Shown: piece by piece, positions 34,534 to 44,570 of the stretch
Position numbering within the stretch: the first letter of the stretch is position 1
How the letters are laid out: each line of letters begins with the position of its first letter
NCBI GenBank assembly: GCA_040384645.1
Contig: JAZKIX010000115.1
Span: forward strand, 1 to 64,000
Direction of reading: 5' to 3'
DNA from: JAZKIX01 sp040384645
GTDB lineage: Bacteria; Pseudomonadota; Gammaproteobacteria; Burkholderiales; Burkholderiaceae_D
Length of the DNA stretch: 64,000 nucleotides
The notes under the pieces: generated by a model
The model's database searches: none
Told to the model about the DNA's origin: nothing
The model's input: only the letters and a program-made list of their open reading frames with translations
Program-made: the position numbers and the translations under genes

Positions 34534-35217
34534 ATGACCCAAGACGAATTGAAACAAGCCGTTGCCCGTGCCGCCATCGATTATGTAGTCGAGGGTGAAA
34601 TCATTGGCGTCGGCACCGGCTCGACCGCCAATTTTTTTATCGATGAACTGGGCAAGATCAAGCATCGCATCAAGGGCGCGGTCGCTTCATCGGACGCCAC
34701 GGCTGCACGGCTGCAATCGCATGGGATTACCGTGTTTGATTTAAACGATGTGGTGTCGCAGTCGCTGCCGATGTCAGTGTACGTCGATGGCGCCGACGAG
34801 GTAACACCGCAGGGCGCGATGATCAAGGGCGGCGGCGCAGCCTTGACGCGTGAAAAGATCGTGGCCTCGGTGGCGACGCGTTTTGTGTGTATTGCCGACG
34901 GTTCCAAGCTGGTCGACGTATTGGGGAAATTCCCCTTGCCGGTGGAAGTGATCCCGATGGCGCGCGGGGTGGTGGCGCAGCAATTGACCAAGCTGGGCGG
35001 TCAGCCGCGCCTGCGTTTGCAGGATGGGCAGCCGGTACTGACCGATAACGGTTGCATGATCATCGATGTACTGGGGTTGGTGATTAACGACCCGGTCGCG
35101 CTGGAGGCCGAGATCAGCAATATCGTCGGCGTCGTCACGGTCGGCTTGTTTGCCCGGCACGGTGCCAATGTGTGTTTGCTGGGCACGGTGGACGGCGTAA
35201 AAACCCTGAGATTTTAA
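34534..35217 (+). CDS. rpiA: ribose-5-phosphate isomerase A
   Basis: 227 residues. It interconverts ribose-5-P and ribulose-5-P. Motifs are GVGTGSTANFFIDEL (phosphate loop), SSDATAARLQSHGI, the catalytic YVDGADEVTPQGAMIKGGG segment with Asp residues and the Lys of GKFPLPVEVIPMA. The start at MTQDELKQAVARAA matches the family; an upstream in-frame ATG would add 21 unrelated residues. It is monocistronic and converges with the membrane-protein gene 17 bp downstream. Confidence 0.95.
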   Translation: MTQDELKQAVARAAIDYVVEGEIIGVGTGSTANFFIDELGKIKHRIKGAVASSDATAARLQSHGITVFDLNDVVSQSLPMSVYVDGADEVTPQGAMIKGGGAALTREKIVASVATRFVCIADGSKLVDVLGKFPLPVEVIPMARGVVAQQLTKLGGQPRLRLQDGQPVLTDNGCMIIDVLGLVINDPVALEAEISNIVGVVTVGLFARHGANVCLLGTVDGVKTLRF

Positions 35218-35233
35218 ATACTGCGACACTGTT

Positions 35234-35746
35234 TTACACAGCATATGCCGGGTGGGCAGCGTCGCGATACAGCGCCACAGTGCGCAATAGCTTACCCAGC
35301 AGGATGCCATTGAAGACGCCATACAGCCCGCAGACGGTGCATACGAACTGCATGTTTTGCGCCAATGCTGGATGCATCGACAAAGTGATCGATACGATGT
35401 ATTTGGTAAGAAAAATCCCCATCATGATTGCCAGCGGCGTCCAGCTACCGGGTTGAAATACAGTGCCCGTGGCTGGGCGCGGCGTGATGTCGTCGCTCTT
35501 GACCAGTTTCCAGGTAATCCATCCTCCCAGCGCAGCCGCACTGAACCAGATCACCGGCGCCATCAGGTGCGCGCCAAAGGTGTTGACGATGCCCTGGATC
35601 GAGAGCGCCATCATAAGCAAGGGAATGATGAATAATTTCTTGAATACGACTTCGCGGTCGATGCTGGCGATGACGCCGCGATAAATTAAAAATGCCAGTA
35701 AAGCCCAGACCCAGATTGGCGTGCGTGTAATGATTTGCTCAAGCAT
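35234..35746 (-). CDS. DUF6622-like multi-pass membrane protein
   Basis: 170 residues with about five hydrophobic segments (starting TRTPIWVWALLAFLIYRGV). The pattern, including the ALxxFLIYRG N-terminal helix and a GILLGKLLR C-terminus, resembles small membrane proteins annotated as DUF6622. Function unknown. It is probably monocistronic. Confidence 0.75.
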   Translation of the reverse strand: MLEQIITRTPIWVWALLAFLIYRGVIASIDREVVFKKLFIIPLLMMALSIQGIVNTFGAHLMAPVIWFSAAALGGWITWKLVKSDDITPRPATGTVFQPGSWTPLAIMMGIFLTKYIVSITLSMHPALAQNMQFVCTVCGLYGVFNGILLGKLLRTVALYRDAAHPAYAV

Positions 35747-35947
35747 GACGTGCTCCTAAAATGGTTGTCGATGCATTGAGTGTGCCCCTTTGCACTACAG
35801 CAAGGCAGCGGATTGCGACGAAATGGGGGATTTGCGGAGTGAAACTAGCAATCTAAGAACAGGGCGTGCAAGCCGGCTCGGGTGACTCGCGCCGCGCTGG
35901 GAATGAGGATTGGCCTCATGCCGGATCAAGAGGGATTTGAAGTCACG

Positions 35948-35982
35948 CGTCGACTACCGCTAAAGGCTAGCGGTAGTTGACG
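35948..35982. repeat. strong stem-loop between M48 peptidase and membrane-protein gene
   Basis: The arms CGTCgACTACCGCTA and TAGCGGTAGTtGACG (15 bp, one G-U) surround a 5-nt loop. No T-run follows on either strand. It lies 33 bp past the stop of the M48 gene and may protect or end that transcript. Confidence 0.5.
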
Positions 35983-36015
35983 AGCTTGGCGCGCTTGGCG
36001 CAATCTGCAAAGTGC

Positions 36016-37533
36016 CTATTTTTGCTCCGGCATGACTTTCGCCCACCAAAGTTGCGCGGCTTGTTCGCCTTGCCGCTCCAACAAGTAGGCGTAACCGGCG
36101 CTGGCGGCCGGTTCGATCAGGCTGCGGTCGTTTTTGGCAGCGGCTTCCAGTTGGTCGAGGCCGGCATCGTGGTTCTCGCCCAGCAAAATCCGACCATAAA
36201 AATACGCGGCCTTGGGGAAGGGGCCGCCGGTTTGGCGCAAGAGATGTTCCAGTATCGGTTTGGCCGCCTTGGGCGATTCAAATTCTGCGGTCAGCAATGC
36301 CCGCTCTTGCAAATCTTGCAGTTTCAGGCTGGATAAAGGTAAGGAACATAATTCGTGCAAGCGCGCAATGGAACGCTGGGCGTAGCGATTGCGGGTTTCC
36401 CAGGTTTTTCGTTCTTCTTCCCACCACTCGAGGTCGAATTTTTCCGCCAGTTGCACCACGAGCGGGCCGAGCATGCCTTCGGCGGCGGCGACTTCGACTT
36501 GGCTCGGTAATTTATAATTTTTGCCGGTGGCTTCGACCCGGTCTCGCATGCTGGGATGGGTATCGTGCAAATCGGATTTTTGCTGCCATGCCACGCGTAG
36601 GCGGTCGCTGGTGGCCCATTCGTCATAGCTGTCGTTGAGCGCGCTGCGCATTTGCGTGTAGGGCAAAAACAGCGGTTGCGCATGCATATCGGCTTGCTTG
36701 AACAGGCGCGGCCAGAATTCTTGCCTTATCCAGCTACCCAGCAAGGTATCGCGGATCAGGCCGCTGGCATTGGCGCTGGCGCCGACCAGGTCGCTGGCGG
36801 TGCGGTCAGCTTCGTACTCATCCTGGCGCGACAGCACGAAGGTGTAGGCATTGTAATAAGGCATGAAGCGGTTCAACGCGCTGGCCATGCCGGCATTGAT
36901 GAAGCTGCTGTCGGCCGCTGCATTGACTTGCTCGTGCAGGGCACCGAATACTTTGCGCTGGCGATAGACGCGGGCGCTGAGCTGGCCGTGGCCGCCGCAC
37001 AAATGGCCGTATTCGTGGGCGATGGTGGCCAGCATTTCCTTGGGCGGTGCCGCCATCAGGTAGGGCAGGCCCAACACCAAGTAATTGGTATGGTCGCCGA
37101 ACAGGCCGAATTTGGGTAATTGCGCGATTGCGGCGTTGTATTCACGGTCGATCAGGACGTGATGGATTTTTGGCCCCTTGAGTTTTTTGCGCATCTGGTC
37201 GAGCAACTCGAACAGCTTGGGGGCGTCGGCGCGTTGGATTTCATGGCCTTTGGGCGGTTCCAGGCGTAGGGAAAACATGCGCAGCACCACGAAAAACAGC
37301 GGCAATAACATCACGCTCAGGATTGCCAGCCGGATCAGGCCGATGCTGCGATGGTTTTCTTGCGCGACCTGGATGCCGAAATACAGCAGCAATGCCAAGC
37401 CCAGCAACACCGCAAATAGCGCCATATAGGCCGCGCTGCTGATCAGGATGACTTTGCCGCGAAAAGCGGAGGGGCTGCGATACGATTGCGCTTCAAGGCG
37501 CTCTACCAAACCTTCGTACACATACGGATCCAA
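36016..37533 (-). CDS. M48-family membrane metallopeptidase
   Basis: 505 residues. Two N-terminal transmembrane helices (about 28-54 and 66-86) are followed by a zinc-peptidase domain with HEYGHLCGGH at 173-182 (HExxH) and a downstream glutamate region DEYEADRTASDL. The C-terminal 150 residues contain TPR-like repeats (AKPILEHLLRQ, AAYFYGRILLGENHDAGLDQLEAAA). The architecture suggests an inner-membrane or periplasm-facing quality-control protease. It is separated from yggX by about 390 bp holding dispersed element copy 6. Confidence 0.88.
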   Translation of the reverse strand: MDPYVYEGLVERLEAQSYRSPSAFRGKVILISSAAYMALFAVLLGLALLLYFGIQVAQENHRSIGLIRLAILSVMLLPLFFVVLRMFSLRLEPPKGHEIQRADAPKLFELLDQMRKKLKGPKIHHVLIDREYNAAIAQLPKFGLFGDHTNYLVLGLPYLMAAPPKEMLATIAHEYGHLCGGHGQLSARVYRQRKVFGALHEQVNAAADSSFINAGMASALNRFMPYYNAYTFVLSRQDEYEADRTASDLVGASANASGLIRDTLLGSWIRQEFWPRLFKQADMHAQPLFLPYTQMRSALNDSYDEWATSDRLRVAWQQKSDLHDTHPSMRDRVEATGKNYKLPSQVEVAAAEGMLGPLVVQLAEKFDLEWWEEERKTWETRNRYAQRSIARLHELCSLPLSSLKLQDLQERALLTAEFESPKAAKPILEHLLRQTGGPFPKAAYFYGRILLGENHDAGLDQLEAAAKNDRSLIEPAASAGYAYLLERQGEQAAQLWWAKVMPEQK

Positions 37534-37795
37534 ATTTCTCTCCCATTTTTATGGCAAAACCGGCTGGGCGGCACAGCATCGCGCGCGGTATTTATTATGT
37601 TTCTTGGCCTGTATTGTTACTTATTTGAATCGAAAAGGGCAGGCGCTGTTGTGTTTATGATTCTAATACGCAAGGTTTTTGTCGCCCTTTTGGCTTGATT
37701 TCACCGCCGCCGCGTTGCCGTGCGACGTCGTCACGGCGCTAGCCAGAATGGTTGCACGCCTTGTCTAAAATCGTTGATTTCTCATGGAAATACGC

Positions 37796-37879
37796 AAATA
37801 AAAGGGGGTATATGCCAAAACTATGCCCATCCCGCACAGATTAATTGGCTTAAATTTAATACTGACCCCAGTATTTTTT
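37796..37879 (-). repeat. dispersed 5'-hairpin/GCGGG/ATACCCCC element, copy 6
   Basis: On the minus strand: perfect hairpin AATACT-N6-AGTATT (ATACT starts at 37874), GCGGG at 37835 and CCCCC at 37808, the invariant spacings of 39 and 27. It lies between yggX and the M48 gene, on their strand. The remaining intergenic sequence 37534-37795 holds no supported gene. Confidence 0.85.
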
Positions 37880-37924
37880 CACTTAAAAAGGCGCTTCGTG
37901 CGGGAAATCGCCTTGCTCCAACGC

Positions 37925-38197
37925 TTATTCGCTCGGCGGTACATAGCCCGCAGCAGCATCGGCACCGTCGCCAAAAAAATGTTTTTCCATTTGCGTCGCC
38001 AGATATTTACGGGCCCGGATATCGGCCAGGTTCAGGCGGTTTTCATTGACCAGCATGGTCTGGTGCTTGAGCCAGGCCGCCCAGGCTTCTTTCGATACCG
38101 ATTCGTAAATGCGCTTGCCCAGTTCGCCCGGATAGGGTGCGAAGTCGAGTCCTTCGGCGTCTTTGTTCAATTTGATGCAATGGATTGTGCGTGCCAT
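37925..38197 (-). CDS. yggX: probable Fe(2+)-trafficking protein YggX
   Basis: 90 residues, beginning MARTIHCIKLNKDAEGLDF with the conserved Cys7, followed by PYPGELGKRIYESVSKEAWAAW and the helical C-terminus KYLATQMEKHFFG. YggX protects iron-sulfur clusters and helps oxidative stress resistance. The ATG is preceded by AGGAGAAACACC. It lies 57 bp beyond argA on the same strand and may be cotranscribed. Confidence 0.95.
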   Translation of the reverse strand: MARTIHCIKLNKDAEGLDFAPYPGELGKRIYESVSKEAWAAWLKHQTMLVNENRLNLADIRARKYLATQMEKHFFGDGADAAAGYVPPSE

Positions 38198-38254
38198 GGT
38201 GTTTCTCCTATTGGGGTGTTTCCGCGAAGGCGGATTAATTGACGTAAATTGACG

Positions 38255-39569
38255 TTATAGCTTTTTAATCAGCACTAGCGATTTACGCTGCCAGTTGTAC
38301 ATATGTTGCCGGTCTTCCGGCAAGTCATCGACGCTCGCCGCTACAAAGCCGCGTTTGATGAACCAGTGCGCGGTGCGGGTGGTGAGGACGAATAATTTTT
38401 TCAGGCCGGCAGCGCGGGCGCGGTTTTCCAGGTGTTTTAAAAGTCGCTCGCCATCGCCCTGGGTTTGCACGTCGGGGTTGACGGTCAGACATGCCATTTC
38501 GGCCATTTTTTCTTCGGGGAACGGATACAGCGCGGCGCAGCCGAAGATCACGCCATCATGCTCGATCACCGAGAAGTTGTCGATTTCGCGCTCGATCAGT
38601 TCGCGGCCGCGCTTGACCAAGGTGCCATCGGCTTCCAGCGGCTCAATTAATTTGATGATGCCNNNNNNNNNNGGTGGCCTGGCGCAGGCTTTCCAGGTTT
38701 TCGTGACTGATCATGGTGCCGACGCCATCATGGGTAAATATTTCCAGCAAGGCCGAGCCATCGGTAGAAAATTCCACGATATGGGCCCGCGGCACGCCGT
38801 TATTGCACGCCTTGACCGCATGCTGCAGATAGAAGGCGACATCGGGCGGCAAGAAGCCGGCTTGCAATACCGCTTCCGCCTGATGCGAGGATAGCTCGCG
38901 GATTTCTTCGCCGGCGGCGTCGCGCATCATCGGTGTTTCACTGATAAAAATGAGCTTGTCGGCATGCAGCGCCGCTGCCGCCGCCACGGCGACATCTTCC
39001 ATCGTCAGGTTGAAGGCTTCACCGGTGGGCGAAAACCCCAGCGGCGAGAGCAGCACCAAGCCATCGGTGCCGAGAATGGAATGGATGGTTTCGGACGCGA
39101 TCTTGCGGGCGACGCCGGTCAACTCAAAGTCAATCCCATCGATCACGCCCAGCGGACGGGCGGTGACAAAGTTACCGGAAATGATACGGATCGCTGCATG
39201 TGCCATCGGCGTATTCGGCAAGCCCTGGCTGAAAGCGGCTTCGATATCGAGCCGCAATTCGCCAGCCGCTTCCTTGGCGCATTCCAGCGCGGCGGTATCG
39301 GTGATGCGAATGCCATTGTGGAAGCGGCCTTCGACATTACGCAGCGCCAATTGCTCGGCCACCTGTGGGCGCGAGCCGTACACGATCACCACCTTGATGC
39401 CGAGCGCGTGCAATAAAGACAAGTCTTGCGCCAGCACCGGCATGGCGCCCGCCGTGACCAGTTCGCCGGGGAAGGCGACCACAAAGGTCTTGCCGCGAAA
39501 GGCGTGGATATACGGCGCGACCGAGCGCAGCCATTGGACGAATTGGGTAGGGTTTTCCATCAGCGGCAT
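38255..39569 (-). CDS. argA: N-acetylglutamate synthase (interrupted by a placeholder gap)
   Basis: About 440 residues with an amino-acid-kinase-like N-terminal domain (FVVAFPGELVTAGAMPVLAQ; VVIVYGSRPQVAEQLALR) and a C-terminal GNAT domain (ACLTVNPDVQTQGDGERLL). It performs the first step of arginine synthesis. Ten N at 38663-38672 separate ESLRQAT from GIIKLIEPLEADGTLVKRG; the N count breaks the frame, but both sides match ArgA. I start at MPLMENPTQFVQW, preceded by GAGGGT, though the next ATG nine bases on is possible. It is divergent from hrpA. Confidence 0.92.
38663..38672. other. assembly gap (10 N) inside argA
   Basis: Coding on both sides belongs to one argA. Roughly four or five residues are expected in the gap. 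Confidence 0.88.
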
Positions 39570-39651
39570 TATAATCGCACCCTCAGTAATTGGACCCAAA
39601 TCGTGCACCCGAATCCGACGGGAACGCCGCGCTGAAACCTTCATAAAAACA

Positions 39652-42600
39652 ATGTCAGAAACCCGCAGTCAAAAACCGCCCGCAGATGCGTCAAAACCAC
39701 GGCAATCGCAACGTGGCGCGCAGGCAACGCGTCCGGCAACACCGCTGTCGGCGCCGTTCCGTAATCCGTTGCCGCCGATTACTTTCCCGGAAGACTTGCC
39801 CGTCTCCGGCCGACGCGACGATATCGCCAAAGCTTTGCAAGCCAATCAAGTCATCATTGTCTGCGGTGAAACCGGTTCCGGCAAAACCACCCAATTGCCG
39901 AAAATTTGCCTTGAATTGGGACGCGGCCAGCTTGGCCTGATTGGTCACACCCAGCCGCGCCGGATTGCCGCGTCATCGACCGCCAAACGGATTGCGCAAG
40001 AACTCGGCTCCCCTTTGGGCGAACACGTCGGCTTTAAAGTGCGTTTCGCCGATACCCTGACCAAGGGCGCCTCGGTCAAGCTGATGACCGACGGTATCTT
40101 GCTGGCCGAGACCCAAACCGATCCGTTGCTCAAGCAATACGACACCATCATCATCGATGAAGCACATGAACGCAGCCTGAACATTGATTTCCTGCTGGGT
40201 TACCTCAAGCAATTGCTGCCGCGCCGGCCGGATTTAAAACTGATCATCACTTCCGCCACCATCGACGCCGACCGCTTTGCGCGCCATTTCGGCAATACTG
40301 AAAAACCGGCACCCGTGATCGAAGTATCGGGCCGTTTGTATGAAGTCGAATTGCGTTATCGCCCGGTCGAGTCGCCACTAGTGGTGCAACCCGGCAAAGC
40401 TGCGCCGGTTGAAAATGCGCGCCCCAATGTCGCCGCTGCCGCACGCGAAAAGCGCGATTTGATGGAAGCCATTGTCGATGCGGTCGATGAACTGTGCCGC
40501 GTGGGTTCCGGCGACGTATTGGTATTTTTGCCCGGCGAGCGTGAAATCCGCGATGCCGCCGAAGCGCTGCGCAAGCACCATCCACCGCATGTTGAAATTT
40601 TGCCCTTGTTCGCACGCCTGTCGGCGCAAGAGCAGGAACGTGTCTTCAAGACGTCCAGCGCGCGCCGTATCGTGCTGGCCACCAACGTGGCAGAAACTTC
40701 GCTGACCGTGCCCGGCATCCGTTACGTGGTCGATGCCGGCCTGGCGCGCGTCAAGCGCTACAGCTATCGCAATAAGGTCGAGCAATTGCAGATCGAGCCG
40801 ATTGCGCAATCGGCCGCCAACCAGCGCGCCGGTCGTTGCGGCCGGGTCGCAGCCGGGGTCTGCATCCGCTTGTATGAAGAGCAGGATTACGCACTACGGC
40901 CGAAATTTACCGAGCCCGAAATTCTGCGTTCGTCGCTGGCCGCCGTCATCTTGCGCATGAAGTCGCTGCACCTGACCGATGTTGAAACCTTTCCTTTCAT
41001 TGAGCCGCCGCCAGGTCGCGCCATTGCCGACGGCTATCAATTGCTGCAAGAACTGGGTGCCGTAGACGACAACAACGCGCTCACGCCGCTCGGTCACAAG
41101 CTGGCTAAATTGCCGCTCGATCCGCGTGTCGGTCGCATGATCCTGGCCGCGCTGGACAACGTTTGCCTGAGCGAAATGCTGATCATCGCTTCGGCCCTGT
41201 CGGTGCAAGATCCGCGCGACCGGCCCATGGATGTGGCTGCCGCAGCCGACGCTGCGCACAAGAAATTTTCCGATGAAAAATCGGAATTTTTGAGTTATTT
41301 AAAAATCTGGAACTGGTTCGACGAAGCCATCGAACACAAGAAAACCAATCGCCAGTTGCAAGACAATTGCCGCACCAATTTCCTCTCGCAAATGCGCCTG
41401 CGCGAGTGGCGCGATGTCCATTCACAATTGCTGACCATCGTGCGTGAACAGGGCTGGCGCCTGAATGAAGCGCCGGCCACGTATGAGAATTTGCATATGG
41501 CCTTGCTGACCGGCTTGCTGGGCAATGTCGGCTTCAAGGCGGAAGACGAGCCACATTATCTGGGCGCACGCGGCATCAAATTCCACATCTGGCCCGGTTC
41601 CAGTTTGGCAAAGAAAGCAGGGCGCTGGATCATCTCGGCCGAGTTGGTCGATACCACGCGCCTGTATGCACGTTGCATCGCCCAAATTCAACCGGAATGG
41701 CTGGAAAAAGTCGGCGGTCATTTACTGAAAAAATCCTGGGGCGAACCGCGCTGGGAAAAGCGCCCGGCGCAAGTGTCCGCTTCCGAGCGCGCCACGCTGT
41801 ACGGCTTGGTGGTGTATAGCCAGCGCCGCATCAATTACGGCAATTTCAACCCTGTCGAAGCGCGTGAAATTTTCATCCGCGATGCCTTGGTCGGCGGTGA
41901 ATTCGATACCCGTGCCCCGTTCTTTGCACACAACCACAAGCTGGTGCGCGAGATTGAAAATCTGGAACATAAATCGCGCCGCCTGGATGTCTTGGTCGAC
42001 GATGAATTGATCGCTGCCTTCTACGACAAGCTGTTGCCGGCGGATGTCTGCAACGGCATCACATTTGAAAAATGGCACAAGGATGCCACCGCCAAGAATC
42101 CGAAATTACTGTTTCTGGTACGCGATGAATTGATGCGCCATGAAGCCGCTGGCGTCACCACCGACCTTTTCCCCAAGTTGATGGCGGTGACCGGTCTGGA
42201 AATGGCGTTGAGCTATCACTTCGAACCCGGCAGCACGCGCGACGGCGTGACGCTGGCGGTGCCCTTGTATGCGCTCAACCAGTTATCGCGCGAACGCTGC
42301 GAGTGGTTGGTGCCCGGCATGCTGAAGGAAAAAGTCCATCTGTTATTGAAGTCCTTGCCGCAAAAAATCCGCCGCAATTGTGTGCCCTTGCCCGATTACG
42401 CAGCTGGATTTTGCGAACGGGTGCAAACCGCTAAAACCTTCGGACGCGGCGAGTTGATCGACGCCATCATCCTCGACGTGCGCGATCAAACCACGGTGGC
42501 CGTCAAGCCGAGCGATTTCAAGGTCGAAACCTTGCCGGCGCATCACTTCATGAATTTCAAGGTGATCGACGAGCATGGCCGGCAGCTGGAAATGGGCCGT

Positions 42601-43662
42601 AACTTGGCTGCGTTGCAAGGCGAATTTGGCGGTCAGGCAAGGGAAAGTTTCCAGAAGCTGGCGGAAAATACCGTCATTACTGCCGCGCAAATCAGCACAC
42701 CCGTGGTCAGCGCTGCAGCCGCCGGTTTCAGTCCAAGCCACGCGCAACAAAACAAGCCTGCCGCGCCTGCATCAAGCCAGTCTCCAGCCAAACCAGCGGC
42801 CACCGCGACCGAAAACATCACCAGCTGGACCTTTGGCGAGTTGCCCGAATTGCTGGAAATCCCGCAAGGCAAGTTGACCCTGATCGGCTATCCGGCACTG
42901 GTCGATAAAGTCACATCCTGCAATCTGGAAGTGTTCGACGATCCTGCCGTGGCCGAGCGCACCCACCGCAATGGCTTGCGCCGCCTGTTCGCGTTGCAGC
43001 TCAAGGAGCAAATCAAATACATCGAAAAAGGCATCCCCGGCTTGCAGCAAATGGGCATGCATTACATGCCGCTCGGCTCGCAAGAAGAATTGCGCGACCA
43101 GATCATCCAGACCGCGCTTGATCTTGCGTGCCTGCAAGATCCCTTGCCAAAAAATGCCGACGATTTCAATAAGCGCAAGGACGCCGGCAAAGGCCGGCTC
43201 AATCTGCTGACCAATGAAATCGCCCGCTTGCTGGCGCAAATTCTGGTTGAATTTCATGGCTTGCCCAAAAAACTGCAAGGCATCAAAACTCATGCGCCGG
43301 CCGCTGCCGACATGCAAAACCAGTTGAATGGGTTGGTCGGCAAACGCTTCCTGGTCGAAACCGATTACGCGCAATTGGCGCATTTTCCGCGCTACCTGAA
43401 AGCGATGAACGTGCGCCTGGAAAAACTGCGCGCCGATCCTGCCCGCGATGCCAAGTTGCTGGCTGAATGGAATCTGGCCGCCGCGCCGTACCTGCGCACG
43501 GCGAAAGACCGCCAAGGCGCCAAGCACATCGACCCGAAAATGACAGAGTTTCGCTGGATGCTGGAAGAATTGCGCGTCTCGTTATACGCGCAAGAGCTGC
43601 GCACACCGATGCCGATTTCAGTCAAACGACTGCAAAAGGTGTGGGAGAGTTTGCAGCGTTGA
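39652..43662 (+). CDS. hrpA: ATP-dependent RNA helicase HrpA
   Basis: 1336 residues, similar to E. coli HrpA (1300). The DEAH-box helicase core includes Walker A GETGSGKTTQLPK (near 85), DEAHERSLN, SATIDADRF and motif VI QRAGRCGRVAAG. HA2/ratchet and OB-fold regions and the long HrpA-specific C-terminal domain follow. I start at MSETRSQKPPADASK because the open frame further upstream overlaps argA antisense and is not coding. HrpA acts on mRNA and stalled ribosomes. A low-complexity Ala/Pro linker lies at about 1020-1050. Confidence 0.95.
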   Translation: MSETRSQKPPADASKPRQSQRGAQATRPATPLSAPFRNPLPPITFPEDLPVSGRRDDIAKALQANQVIIVCGETGSGKTTQLPKICLELGRGQLGLIGHTQPRRIAASSTAKRIAQELGSPLGEHVGFKVRFADTLTKGASVKLMTDGILLAETQTDPLLKQYDTIIIDEAHERSLNIDFLLGYLKQLLPRRPDLKLIITSATIDADRFARHFGNTEKPAPVIEVSGRLYEVELRYRPVESPLVVQPGKAAPVENARPNVAAAAREKRDLMEAIVDAVDELCRVGSGDVLVFLPGEREIRDAAEALRKHHPPHVEILPLFARLSAQEQERVFKTSSARRIVLATNVAETSLTVPGIRYVVDAGLARVKRYSYRNKVEQLQIEPIAQSAANQRAGRCGRVAAGVCIRLYEEQDYALRPKFTEPEILRSSLAAVILRMKSLHLTDVETFPFIEPPPGRAIADGYQLLQELGAVDDNNALTPLGHKLAKLPLDPRVGRMILAALDNVCLSEMLIIASALSVQDPRDRPMDVAAAADAAHKKFSDEKSEFLSYLKIWNWFDEAIEHKKTNRQLQDNCRTNFLSQMRLREWRDVHSQLLTIVREQGWRLNEAPATYENLHMALLTGLLGNVGFKAEDEPHYLGARGIKFHIWPGSSLAKKAGRWIISAELVDTTRLYARCIAQIQPEWLEKVGGHLLKKSWGEPRWEKRPAQVSASERATLYGLVVYSQRRINYGNFNPVEAREIFIRDALVGGEFDTRAPFFAHNHKLVREIENLEHKSRRLDVLVDDELIAAFYDKLLPADVCNGITFEKWHKDATAKNPKLLFLVRDELMRHEAAGVTTDLFPKLMAVTGLEMALSYHFEPGSTRDGVTLAVPLYALNQLSRERCEWLVPGMLKEKVHLLLKSLPQKIRRNCVPLPDYAAGFCERVQTAKTFGRGELIDAIILDVRDQTTVAVKPSDFKVETLPAHHFMNFKVIDEHGRQLEMGRNLAALQGEFGGQARESFQKLAENTVITAAQISTPVVSAAAAGFSPSHAQQNKPAAPASSQSPAKPAATATENITSWTFGELPELLEIPQGKLTLIGYPALVDKVTSCNLEVFDDPAVAERTHRNGLRRLFALQLKEQIKYIEKGIPGLQQMGMHYMPLGSQEELRDQIIQTALDLACLQDPLPKNADDFNKRKDAGKGRLNLLTNEIARLLAQILVEFHGLPKKLQGIKTHAPAAADMQNQLNGLVGKRFLVETDYAQLAHFPRYLKAMNVRLEKLRADPARDAKLLAEWNLAAAPYLRTAKDRQGAKHIDPKMTEFRWMLEELRVSLYAQELRTPMPISVKRLQKVWESLQR

Positions 43663-43745
43663 GTTTTATCGTTTTGAAAGCTTGCTCGCGTAAAATCTGG
43701 AGCAACTTAACCTGCAACGTTATGGGCGATTTTTAAAAAGTCTAA

Positions 43746-43870
43746 TTTGTCCACGAAAAACACGAAAAACACGAAAAATCACAAATACCAAGTCAAATTA
43801 GCGGCGATTTTTTTGACCAACGAATCATTTTCGCAGTTCTTTCGTGCTTTTCGTGTTTTGCGTGGACAAA
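43746..43870. repeat. long inverted repeat of CACGAAAAA units between hrpA and dcd
   Basis: The left arm (43746-43776) reads TTTGTCCACGAAAAACACG and continues with two more CACGAAAA units. The right arm (43840-43870), reverse-complemented, reads TTTGTCCACGCAAAACACG and onward. About 31 bp pair with three mismatches, around a 63-nt loop. It could form a cruciform or act as a bidirectional transcription stop after hrpA. Confidence 0.75.
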
Positions 43871-43929
43871 AAATTATTCTTCCTATCTGTTTGCGCAACC
43901 TCTTTTAATTTCATCGAAAGCACCAAATC

Positions 43930-44496
43930 ATGAGCATCAAATGCGATAAATGGATCCGCCGCATGGCCCAAACCACCGGCATGATCGAACCCTTCGAACC
44001 CGGCCAGGTGCGTGAAGCCAACGGCCAGAAAATCGTCTCTTACGGCACTTCGTCTTACGGCTACGATATCCGCTGCGCCAACGAATTCAAGATTTTCACC
44101 AATATCAACAGCACCATCGTCGATCCCAAAAACTTCGACGAAAACTCCTTCGTCGACATTAAGAGCGACGTCTGCATCATCCCGCCCAACTCCTTCGCAC
44201 TGGCACGCACCATCGAATATTTCCGCATCCCGCGCAGCGTCCTCACCATCTGCCTCGGTAAATCGACCTACGCTCGCTGCGGCATCATCGTCAACGTCAC
44301 GCCGTTCGAGCCGGAATGGGAAGGTTATGTGACGCTGGAATTTTCCAACACCACACCGCTTCCCGCCAAAATCTACGCGGGGGAGGGCTGCGCCCAGGTG
44401 CTGTTTTTTGAAAGCGATGAAGTGTGCGAAACCTCGTACAAGGATCGCGGCGGGAAATACCAGGGGCAAGTGGGTGTGACGTTGCCGAAGACTTGA
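43930..44496 (+). CDS. dcd: dCTP deaminase
   Basis: 188 residues. It deaminates dCTP to dUTP for thymidylate synthesis. The trimer-fold motifs are TSSYGYDIRCANEFKIF, CLGKSTYARCGIIVNVTPFE and the catalytic glutamate in EGYVTLEFSNTTPLP. Length is usual (about 188-193). It stands apart from hrpA across a 267-bp region with the inverted repeat. The ribosome-binding site is weak (CGAAAGCACC). Confidence 0.95.
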   Translation: MSIKCDKWIRRMAQTTGMIEPFEPGQVREANGQKIVSYGTSSYGYDIRCANEFKIFTNINSTIVDPKNFDENSFVDIKSDVCIIPPNSFALARTIEYFRIPRSVLTICLGKSTYARCGIIVNVTPFEPEWEGYVTLEFSNTTPLPAKIYAGEGCAQVLFFESDEVCETSYKDRGGKYQGQVGVTLPKT

Positions 44497-44570
44497 ACGG
44501 ATTTTTACTTCGCTGACAGGCACGATATCTGATCTTGAAGTAATCGAAATTTCAAAAAAGGCGAACCTCC

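Noticed and set aside
38950..39651. Upstream extension of hrpA by about 230 codons
   Set aside because: It runs antisense through argA, which is clearly coding; the hrpA family start is at 39652.
43746..43777. CACGAAAAA repeats as a CRISPR array
   Set aside because: Units are about 9-10 bp with no spacers, and they form inverted arms.
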